Part shown: piece after piece, positions 1 to 4,734 of the stretch
Layout: each line of letters opens with the position of its first letter
Position numbering within the stretch: position 1 is the stretch's first letter
Source: Bacteroidota bacterium
Lineage (GTDB): Bacteria; Bacteroidota; Bacteroidia; Chitinophagales; Chitinophagaceae
DNA length: 6,433 nt
NCBI GenBank assembly: GCA_023392575.1
Contig: JAEVYV010000046.1
Location: 1-6,433 of the forward strand
Reading direction: 5' to 3'
Translations under genes and position numbers: made by a program
Notes under the pieces: generated by a model
The model's input: the letters and a program-made list of their open reading frames with translations, nothing else
The model's database searches: none
Told to the model about the DNA's origin: nothing

Positions 1-908
1 GCAAGCCCGAAGCCCACCTGCCCACCCACCCGGAGCGTTCCGAGCCTTATCCCAAAAGAGTGGTCATCTTTTCCCCCCACCCCGATGACGACATCATCTC
101 GATGGGCGGCACCTTTCAGCGCCTCCACGATCAGGGGCATGATGTGCATGTAGCCTATCAAACCTCTGGAAATATTGCTGTGACCGATGAATTTGTGACC
201 CGTTTTCTGGATTTTGCCGTGGGCTTTGAAAGCATCGCCGGTATTGATAACGCGAAATCGGAAAAAATACTGGAGGAAGCGAGAACCTATATCTCCCGCA
301 AAAAAACCAACCAGATCGATACACCTCAAATCCGTGCCATTAAAGGACTGATCAGAAGGTGTGAAGCAAGGGCCACGTGCCGCTACGTAGGCATCCCCGA
401 CCAGAACATTCACTTCCAGAATCTCCCCTTTTATGAAACCGGCACCATCGAGAAAAACCCAATGGGTGAAGAGGACGTTCTGTTAACAATGGAACTGCTT
501 CGCCAGATCAAGCCGCACCAAATCTTCTGTGCCGGTGACCTGGCTGATCCGCACGGTACCCACAAGGTTTGTCTGGAAGTGGTGTTTGAAGCTTTAAAAA
601 GATTAAAAGAAGCAGGCGACGACTGGATCAAGGACTGCTGGCTTTGGTTGTATAAAGGCGCCTGGCAGGAATGGAATATTGATGAAATAGAAATGGCCGT
701 ACCCATGAGTCCGGACCAGGTGTTGAAAAAACGCTATGGCATTTTTATCCACCAATCGCAAAAGGACATGGTGCCGTTCCAGGGCAGTGACTCCAGAGAG
801 TTTTGGCAAAGGGCCGAAGAACGAAACGCAGCTACCGCAGGCTTGTATGCGCAACTGGGCCTTACGCATTACGCGGCTATGGAAGCCTTTGTCCGCTGGC
901 ATTATTAA
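1..908 (+). CDS. nagB: NagB-type glucosamine-6-phosphate deaminase fusion, C-terminal PIG-L/LmbE domain (5' partial)
   Basis: The reading frame is open through the left edge (first full codon at 3-5), so the GTG at 60 is an internal valine and not the start. The visible ~300 residues are a PIG-L/LmbE metal-dependent deacetylase-like domain. The SPHPDDD motif (His codon 78-80, Asp codons 84-92) and DPHGTH (His codons 552-554 and 561-563) supply the HPDD and HxxH metal ligands of this family. The lead-in PERSEPYPKR and the ending AFVRWHY match the ~640-residue Bacteroidota proteins annotated NagB, whose missing N-terminal half is a glucosamine-6-phosphate isomerase/deaminase domain (GlcN6P to fructose-6-phosphate plus ammonia). 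The role of the PIG-L half is not settled; deacetylation of an amino sugar is the usual guess. The NagB half lies off-window and is inferred from family architecture. The protein is probably cytoplasmic. The gene ends at its own terminator, so it is likely separate from the cluster that follows. Confidence 0.87.
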   Translation, partial: KPEAHLPTHPERSEPYPKRVVIFSPHPDDDIISMGGTFQRLHDQGHDVHVAYQTSGNIAVTDEFVTRFLDFAVGFESIAGIDNAKSEKILEEARTYISRKKTNQIDTPQIRAIKGLIRRCEARATCRYVGIPDQNIHFQNLPFYETGTIEKNPMGEEDVLLTMELLRQIKPHQIFCAGDLADPHGTHKVCLEVVFEALKRLKEAGDDWIKDCWLWLYKGAWQEWNIDEIEMAVPMSPDQVLKKRYGIFIHQSQKDMVPFQGSDSREFWQRAEERNAATAGLYAQLGLTHYAAMEAFVRWHY

Positions 909-1022
909 CCACTGGCGTGTAAAAGGGAACGGATGATGCCGCAAACTTTTACAAATGCAAAGAGTCCATCGCTTGTTTGCCTTGCCATAAACAGGCACCA
1001 GGAATTTCCCTAAATAAATTTT

Positions 1023-1051
1023 AAAAGTCCCCGGCAAACGCCGGGACTTTT
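1023..1051 (+). terminator. Intrinsic terminator after the nagB-type gene
   Basis: AAAAGTCCCCGGC (1023-1035) pairs with GCCGGGACTTTT (1040-1051) around an AAAC tetraloop, with one bulged C. The flanking A and T runs make it potentially bidirectional. It lies 114 nt after the stop at 908 and 37 nt before the next start. The 909-1022 stretch before it contains no convincing gene. Confidence 0.85.
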
Positions 1052-1072
1052 CGTTTATACATCCTGATTTTC

Positions 1073-1080
1073 TATTTTCG
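1073..1080 (+). promoter_or_regulatory. Bacteroidota-type -7 box for the PAP2_C gene
   Basis: TATTTTCG differs at one base from TAnnTTTG, the -7 consensus of the phylum's primary sigma factor, and continues as TATTTTCGCAC, close to the TATATTTGCAC box before the tRNA gene. It follows the terminator at 1023-1051. Only 8 nt separate it from the ATG at 1089, so the transcript would have almost no 5' leader. No clear -33 element is seen. Confidence 0.5.
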
Positions 1081-1088
1081 CACGTTCA

Positions 1089-1754
1089 ATGGATATAGCT
1101 GCGCCATACCGGGAGATTAGATGGAATGAGCTGATAAAGGATGACTCCTTAAGGCTGAAATTGTACGTAGGGATTATTTTAGTATTGGGAGTATTGATTA
1201 GTTTTCCTTTCTTTTTTCAACACATCGAAATGCGGGAAGGCGAAGTACTGAATGATTACGTGCTGGGGTGGCTAACGGCACGGGACGTCTCTCTTCCTAT
1301 TTTTGGAATCATCTGGGCCACGACCGCCCTTTTCCTTATAAGAAGCGTGCAGAGCCCTTATCTGTTTCTTACCTTCATGTATGGATTCATCTTACTGTCG
1401 GTAAGCAGATTCATCACCATCTATATGGTGCCGTTAAATCCTCCTGACGATTTGATTCCACTGATAGATCCCATCAGCAATTCTTTTTACGGAAAGTCCT
1501 ATGTAACCAAGGATCTTTTTTACTCGGGGCATACGGCTACCCAATGTCTATTCTTTTTATGCTTTCGTCGAAAAATTGACAGGCTGATGGCACTTTTATG
1601 TACTATTGCAATGGGAATCCTGGTGTTGATTCAACACGTACATTATACCATTGATGTAATAGCTGCACCAGTTTTTACCATGATTTGCTTTTTCGTCGCG
1701 AAGAAAATAGTAAATTCGAGGCCAATATCGTTAACAGAACCAATTGAACGTTAA
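1089..1754 (+). CDS. PAP2_C-family membrane protein, sphingomyelin-synthase-like phosphotransferase
   Basis: This 221-residue protein is integral to the membrane, with five or six hydrophobic segments at about 24-43, 68-86, 91-113, 148-160, 166-182 and 187-205. Two motifs place it in the PAP2 superfamily C-terminal group that includes sphingomyelin synthases: SGHT at 146-149 and HYTIDV at 185-190. They provide the expected His148, His185 and Asp189 triad. RFITIYMVPLNPP at 107-119 also resembles the RxxTxxxxxLPxP motif (D2) of those enzymes. Members move a phospho-headgroup onto ceramide or hydrolyse lipid phosphates; ceramide phosphoethanolamine or phosphoinositol synthesis would suit a sphingolipid-making Bacteroidota, but the substrate cannot be read from sequence. 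The ATG follows a -7-like box by 8 nt and has no Shine-Dalgarno. The next gene starts 71 nt downstream on the same strand. Alternative: a lipid phosphatase. The family call is firm, the reaction less so. Confidence 0.8.
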   Translation: MDIAAPYREIRWNELIKDDSLRLKLYVGIILVLGVLISFPFFFQHIEMREGEVLNDYVLGWLTARDVSLPIFGIIWATTALFLIRSVQSPYLFLTFMYGFILLSVSRFITIYMVPLNPPDDLIPLIDPISNSFYGKSYVTKDLFYSGHTATQCLFFLCFRRKIDRLMALLCTIAMGILVLIQHVHYTIDVIAAPVFTMICFFVAKKIVNSRPISLTEPIER

Positions 1755-1786
1755 AAGCTTAGAGAAAACCAACCAATGTTTTTAAC

Positions 1787-1794
1787 AAATTTTG
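1787..1794 (+). promoter_or_regulatory. Possible weak -7 box before the dioxygenase gene
   Basis: AAATTTTG matches TAnnTTTG at all fixed positions except the first and sits 31 nt before the ATG at 1826, in the 71-nt gap after the PAP2_C gene. No -33 partner is visible. A small TGCC-TAAA-GGCA hairpin overlaps its end (1793-1804). It could make the dioxygenase/SDR pair partly independent of the first gene, but such AT-rich matches are common by chance. Confidence 0.25.
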
Positions 1795-1825
1795 CCTAAA
1801 GGCATGTTATAAAAAGGACAAAACC

Positions 1826-2641
1826 ATGAACAAACTGCAAGTGCCGCATTTCACTCTTACAGATAAGTTGACAGAGGAACAATTACGTTTTTTTGATAAG
1901 AATGGATTGATCATTTTCAGAAAATTCATCACAAAAGACATGGTTGATCTTTTTATCAAAGAAACACAGCGCATTGAAAAAGAGTGGCTGGATGCAGGTT
2001 TAGAAAAGGTCAATGGAATACCGCTGAAGTTTGGAAAAGATGAAAATGACAATAAGATCATTCAACGGTTGTGTTTTGTTTCACAACACAGCCCGGTGCT
2101 GCGTGAGTTTTTGCAAGACCCCCGGTTAAAAGCACTGCTGGAATTGGTAAAACCTTACGAGGGTCGTATTGGAGAAGATGAGAAGGATGGCCTGGTTTTA
2201 AACAATTATGTCAGAACCCCCAACAGCGCCTTCTCTCAAATGGGCTGGCATACCGATAGCCCAAGGGATCTTTTCCTGGGTCAGCGGATCATGCCGATGT
2301 TGAATGTGGGCATTCACTTGGATACGGTTCCGTTTGAAAACGGAGGCCTTCGTGTTCTCCCCGGAACACACAAACAAGGAATGCTTCGTTTGCTGTTCGG
2401 TAAAAAATACTTCATCGACCACAAGCCCGATCCAAGGGAAGTTGGGTTGGATATTGAAGCCGGCGACCTTACTGTGCATGATGGCCGTTTGTGGCATCGG
2501 GTACAACAATCTCCTTTTTATGGTGAGAAAAGCCGTCGCCGCGTTATGTATGTGCCTGTGGTCACCGGCAAATACATGCCTAAGGACAAGAACAGCAAGA
2601 CGCCTTTCTATCATAGATTTGCCTCCACTGTTCAGAATTAA
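1826..2641 (+). CDS. Phytanoyl-CoA dioxygenase (PhyH)-like Fe(II)/2-oxoglutarate oxygenase
   Basis: This 271-residue protein has the PhyH double-stranded beta-helix signatures in order. WHTD supplies the proximal HxD ligands His142 and Asp144. ENGGLRVLPGTHK at 171-183 is the family's characteristic NGxLRxxPGSHK segment. GDLTVHDGRLWHR supplies the distal His224, with His218 nearby. An Arg triplet at 237-239 lies where the 2-oxoglutarate-binding Arg is expected. Family enzymes hydroxylate or halogenate aliphatic carbons using O2 and 2-oxoglutarate, and phytanoyl-CoA hydroxylase acts at C2 of an acyl-CoA. No signal peptide or membrane segment is seen, so it is probably cytosolic. The start is supported by AAGGA about 7 nt upstream of the ATG. 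The SDR gene begins 9 nt after its stop, suggesting consecutive steps on one substrate. 2-Hydroxylation of a ceramide acyl chain or hydroxylation of the long-chain base is possible but only inferred from context. Confidence 0.85.
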   Translation: MNKLQVPHFTLTDKLTEEQLRFFDKNGLIIFRKFITKDMVDLFIKETQRIEKEWLDAGLEKVNGIPLKFGKDENDNKIIQRLCFVSQHSPVLREFLQDPRLKALLELVKPYEGRIGEDEKDGLVLNNYVRTPNSAFSQMGWHTDSPRDLFLGQRIMPMLNVGIHLDTVPFENGGLRVLPGTHKQGMLRLLFGKKYFIDHKPDPREVGLDIEAGDLTVHDGRLWHRVQQSPFYGEKSRRRVMYVPVVTGKYMPKDKNSKTPFYHRFASTVQN

Positions 2642-2650
2642 TCGCATATC

Positions 2651-3424
2651 ATGTCATTCGCTTTAGTTACAGGTGCCAGTAAAGGCATTGGAAAAGCTAT
2701 TGCCCTGCAGCTGGCCACCCGAAAGAAAGATCTTCTTTTGGTGGCCCGCAGCGAGGCGCAGTTGCAAACGGTGTGTGCCGAGGCACAAAACAAGTACGGT
2801 GTAAAAGCCTATCATCTGGCTCTTGACCTTTCTCAGCCCGGTGCGGCCAAAATGGTTTTTGACTGGTGCCGTCAAAATAATTATGACGTCGACGTTCTGG
2901 TTAACAACGCCGGATATGGGTTAAGCGGCACGTTTGACAAATATTCATTGGATGAGCATTTGAATATGATGCAACTCAACATGAATACGCTGGTTGAGCT
3001 TACCTATTATTTTTTACCGGGCCTGAAACAGCAATCAAAGTCTTATATACTAAATGTTGCCTCTTCCGCTGCCTATCAGGCTGTTCCCTTTTTAAGCCTG
3101 TACGCCGCTTCCAAATCTTTCGTGCTGCAGTTTTCAAGGGGGTTGCATTTGGAACTGGAAAAGACCAGTGTATCGGTCACCTGTATCAGCCCGGGCGCCA
3201 CTGACACGGCTTTTGCGGACAGGGCCAATGTTGGAGCCAAAGGCCTGGAGCTTGCACAAAAGTTCAATATGCAACCTGCTGAAGTGGCCAAAATTGCAGT
3301 GGATGCCATGTACAAAGGAAAAACAGAAGTGATTGCCGGTTTTTTAAATAAACTGGGAGCTGCCTTGGCCTGGCTGTTGCCTAAAAAAATGATCGAAAAA
3401 ACCTCATCAAAAATTTATCAGTAG
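2651..3424 (+). CDS. Classical short-chain dehydrogenase/reductase (DltE/YqjQ-like)
   Basis: This 257-residue, single-domain Rossmann-fold NAD(P)-dependent oxidoreductase has TGASKGIG at 7-14 for the cofactor glycine loop, NNAG at 85-88, Asn110, catalytic Ser138, and Tyr151 and Lys155 in YAASK. A PGATDT turn follows near 180. Arg33 and Ser34 after the second strand, with Lys11 in the glycine loop, hint at NADPH preference. The hydrophobic, basic tail (about 232-257) resembles COG0300 members and may associate with membrane. 3-Ketodihydrosphingosine reductases belong to the same broad SDR group, so reduction of a 3-keto lipid is plausible here, though general substrate prediction for SDRs is poor. 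It starts 9 nt after the dioxygenase stop without a recognisable ribosome binding site, suggesting translational coupling. The next gene is a tRNA with its own promoter, so this is the last protein gene of the cluster. Confidence 0.88.
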   Translation: MSFALVTGASKGIGKAIALQLATRKKDLLLVARSEAQLQTVCAEAQNKYGVKAYHLALDLSQPGAAKMVFDWCRQNNYDVDVLVNNAGYGLSGTFDKYSLDEHLNMMQLNMNTLVELTYYFLPGLKQQSKSYILNVASSAAYQAVPFLSLYAASKSFVLQFSRGLHLELEKTSVSVTCISPGATDTAFADRANVGAKGLELAQKFNMQPAEVAKIAVDAMYKGKTEVIAGFLNKLGAALAWLLPKKMIEKTSSKIYQ

Positions 3425-3463
3425 ACAAAGTAAAAAAGGTGCATTTTTTTTGAAAATTCCCCC

Positions 3464-3471
3464 TATATTTG
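3464..3471 (+). promoter_or_regulatory. -7 box of the tRNA-Arg gene
   Basis: TATATTTG is a perfect match to the Bacteroidota -7 consensus TAnnTTTG and ends 12 nt before the mature tRNA 5' end, leaving a 5' leader of only a few bases. A T-run ending in TTG (3444-3451) lies upstream, but its spacing (12 nt) is shorter than the usual ~19 nt for a -33 element. Confidence 0.75.
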
Positions 3472-3483
3472 CACCCCGATTAC

Positions 3484-3557
3484 GGCCCCGTAGCTCAACT
3501 GAATAGAGCATTTGACTACGGATCAAAAGGTTTCAGGTTTGAATCCTGACGGGGTCA
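3484..3557 (+). tRNA. tRNA-Arg (anticodon ACG)
   Basis: The 74-nt sequence folds into a full cloverleaf. The acceptor GGCCCCG/CGGGGUC is 7 bp with one G-U pair, the D stem is GCUC/GAGC, the anticodon stem UUUGA/UCAAA and the T stem UCAGG/CCUGA, with discriminator A73. The anticodon loop CUACGGA gives ACG, which after A34-to-inosine editing by TadA reads CGU, CGC and CGA. A20, the main arginyl-tRNA synthetase identity base in E. coli, is present. CCA is not encoded, so it must be added after transcription. The D loop (AACUGAAUA) has GA where GG18-19 is usual, and the T loop (UUUGAAU) has U56 instead of C56, so the 19-56 tertiary pair is A-U. The gene has its own promoter and terminator. Confidence 0.95.
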
Positions 3558-3561
3558 CGAG

Positions 3562-3589
3562 AAGCCTCAGATTTTCTGAGGCTTTTTTT
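3562..3589 (+). terminator. Intrinsic terminator of the tRNA-Arg gene
   Basis: AAGCCTCAGA (3562-3571) and TCTGAGGCTT (3575-3584) form a perfect 10-bp stem with a TTT loop, followed by T's through 3589. It begins 5 nt after the tRNA discriminator base. The 250 bases that follow, up to the convergent acetyltransferase gene, are AT-rich and hold no gene I can support. Confidence 0.92.
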
Positions 3590-3842
3590 ATTTCCTGCAA
3601 AAGCACTTCCCTTGTAGCTTTTGAATTAATTTTAATTGTTGGGGATAATGGACAAATTTTGAGTTTTGCGCCTCACAAATTGAAAAGGATATTGGCAGAA
3701 TAATACTACGAACTGCTGGCTGCATTATTATCAGAAGATATTTTGGGTTATTTTGACTTGGCCCCATTTTTCAAGTTAAGCAAAAGCGTTATACTTTGCA
3801 TGATTGACGCCGATCGTTCGGTATTCCATAGCCGAGGACTTA

Positions 3843-4304
3843 CTAGACCGATTTATTCCATACCATCACCAGCTCTTCTTCCCCTGTTTGGGGATCGATC
3901 CGGGTCTCGTGAATGCTAAAACCACTCTTTTGATAGAAGTTGACTGCACTTTTATTTTTTGCATACACAGCCAAATGCAATTCACTTTTTAGTTCTTTTG
4001 CTTTTGCCATTAATTTGCCTCCGATCCCCTGTCCCTGTTTTTGGGGATGGACAAAAAGAGCGGCCAGGTAATTATCCATGAGCGATACTAAGCCGGCAAT
4101 CCTTCCGGTATTATCTCTGAACAGCCAGGTTTCGGATTGAGGGATGTACGTTTCTTTCATGGCGGCGGCATGGTTCTGCCAATACGAAGGCTCGATGAAG
4201 TGATGTGCCGTTTTCGATCCTTCGAGCCAGATCTCCACAAGCGTATCGATCTCCGAACGGTCAAGCAGCTTTGAAACAGAATAAATGTTTATACCCGATT
4301 TCAT
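3843..4304 (-). CDS. GNAT-family N-acetyltransferase, YjaB-like
   Basis: The protein has 153 residues from the ATG at 4304. It is a small cytoplasmic GNAT enzyme that transfers acetyl from acetyl-CoA to an amine. The acetyl-CoA pyrophosphate loop is QGQGIG at about 90-95, preceded by the beta-4 strand (LAALFVHP). NFYQKSGF near 122-129 contains the Tyr that often acts as general acid. The N-terminal IWLEGSKTAHHFIEPSYW segment resembles E. coli YjaB (IWxxSxxATHDFL), which suggests that subfamily; the acceptor is unknown. An in-frame TTG at 4316 would add four residues, but that TTG lies inside a -7-like box, so the ATG is preferred. The gene stands alone between non-coding stretches and faces the tRNA convergently. 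No clear terminator is seen after the stop at 3843. Confidence 0.87.
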   Translation of the reverse strand: MKSGINIYSVSKLLDRSEIDTLVEIWLEGSKTAHHFIEPSYWQNHAAAMKETYIPQSETWLFRDNTGRIAGLVSLMDNYLAALFVHPQKQGQGIGGKLMAKAKELKSELHLAVYAKNKSAVNFYQKSGFSIHETRIDPQTGEEELVMVWNKSV

Positions 4305-4312
4305 CGTTTGGC

Positions 4313-4320
4313 GCAAGGTA
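4313..4320 (-). promoter_or_regulatory. Candidate -7 box for the acetyltransferase gene
   Basis: On the minus strand TACCTTGC resembles TAnnTTTG with the TTTG shortened by one T. It ends 8 nt before the ATG at 4304, the same spacing as the box before the PAP2_C gene. Because it includes the upstream TTG codon, it argues for the ATG start and for a very short or absent leader. No -33 element is clear. Confidence 0.35.
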
Positions 4321-4413
4321 CAAATCCCTGAATCAATTCACACATGTATTAAGGTAACGGAGCCGGAAGACAAGGCTTTGCCGGCTTATTAGCCATGCAT
4401 TTTATGAAAATTA

Positions 4414-4466
4414 GAACCTTGGGGATGCACCTGCCTTGTTTCAATCGCCCGCATCCCGGCAGGTTC
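4414..4466. repeat. Compound inverted repeat with two mutually exclusive foldings
   Basis: GAACCT (4414-4419) pairs with AGGTTC (4461-4466), and inside it GGGATGC (4422-4428) pairs with GCATCCC (4451-4457). Alternatively ACCTGCC (4429-4435) pairs with GGCAGGT (4458-4464), which would break the outer stem and could coexist with the GGGATGC stem only as a strained pseudoknot. The result is two abutting 7-mers followed, 15 nt later, by their separate reverse complements in the same order. There is no T-run, so it is not a standard terminator. Strand and function are unknown. Confidence 0.5.
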
Positions 4467-4510
4467 GTATTAAACAGTACAAAACAGTTCTTCCTTTGTC
4501 TTACCATATA

Positions 4511-4542
4511 AAAAATCTTTGACCAAACGGCCAAAGATTTTT
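4511..4542 (-). terminator. Bidirectional terminator hairpin, probably for the secreted-protein gene
   Basis: AAAAATCTTTG (4511-4521) pairs with CAAAGATTTTT (4532-4542). After an A/C mismatch, CC/GG closes an AAAC tetraloop. Read on the minus strand the stem ends in a T-run, as expected of an intrinsic terminator about 190 nt after the stop at 4735. It is symmetric enough to act on either strand. Confidence 0.65.
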
Positions 4543-4605
4543 AGTTGATCAATGCTGCACTATGATCGATGATCCTATTTTCAATTCAATTGATTTGCCT
4601 TTCTC

Positions 4606-4625
4606 GGACACGCCGCCGCGTGTCC
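4606..4625. repeat. GC-rich REP-like palindrome
   Basis: GGACACGC (4606-4613) and GCGTGTCC (4618-4625) form a perfect 8-bp stem around CGCC, followed by CTACA. It stands out in an AT-rich non-coding region. Palindromes of the GGACACGC...GCGTGTCCCTAC kind resemble dispersed REP elements mobilised by Y1/RAYT transposases. Only one copy is in this window and no transposase is nearby, so the repeat status is inferred. It has no T-run and is not a typical terminator. Confidence 0.45.
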
Positions 4626-4734
4626 CTACATATCATACGACCAGTATCCCCGGTTCTTCGTTCGTTCAAATTTCGCAGCTTTTAAATCGCTTAGCGCTAT
4701 TTGCCGATTGCTTATTGGTTATTACCAATTGACC

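Larger units (their letters stand above)
4321..4734. other. Intergenic stretch with structured elements, no gene seen
   Basis: This 414-base stretch separates two minus-strand genes. It holds a nested/alternative inverted repeat (4414-4466), a bidirectional terminator hairpin (4511-4542), a short AT palindrome (4581-4593), a GC-rich REP-like palindrome (4606-4625) and a weak ATTGGT/ACCAAT hairpin (4714-4729) just after the stop of the secreted-protein gene. The open frame at 4349-4534 runs through these structures and resembles no protein I know. Confidence 0.6.

Noticed and set aside
933..1001. A tiny + strand frame (about 22 codons) after the nagB-type gene
   Set aside because: It has no ribosome binding site, no promoter and no recognisable sequence.
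603..1037. A 144-codon minus-strand frame
   Set aside because: It is antisense to the conserved PIG-L domain and runs into the terminator at 1023-1051; it is a shadow.
3432..3451. A-run/T-run pair after the SDR gene as a terminator
   Set aside because: It has only A-T pairs and no GC stem; it more likely reflects the AT-rich upstream region of the tRNA promoter.
3484..3557. tRNA gene as an integration site
   Set aside because: No repeat of the tRNA 3' end, integrase or element boundary was found in the flanking sequence.
3512..3703. A + strand open frame of 63 codons
   Set aside because: It begins inside the tRNA-Arg gene and crosses its terminator; it is not protein-like.
3791..3992. A promoter-like TATACTTTGCATG followed by short + strand frames
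   Set aside because: The box fits TAnnTTTG only with a spacing error, and the frames are antisense to the acetyltransferase gene without protein-like content. An antisense RNA is possible but unsupported.
4349..4534. A 61-codon minus-strand frame
   Set aside because: It runs through the terminator hairpin and the inverted-repeat element, and its composition does not resemble a known protein.
4581..4593. AT palindrome TCAATT-C-AATTGA
   Set aside because: It is short and AT-only around the centre, not placed by a promoter, and likely to occur by chance.
4714..4729. ATTGGT-TATT-ACCAAT hairpin just after the secreted-protein stop
   Set aside because: It is only 6 bp and lacks a T-run; the hairpin at 4511-4542 is a far better terminator.
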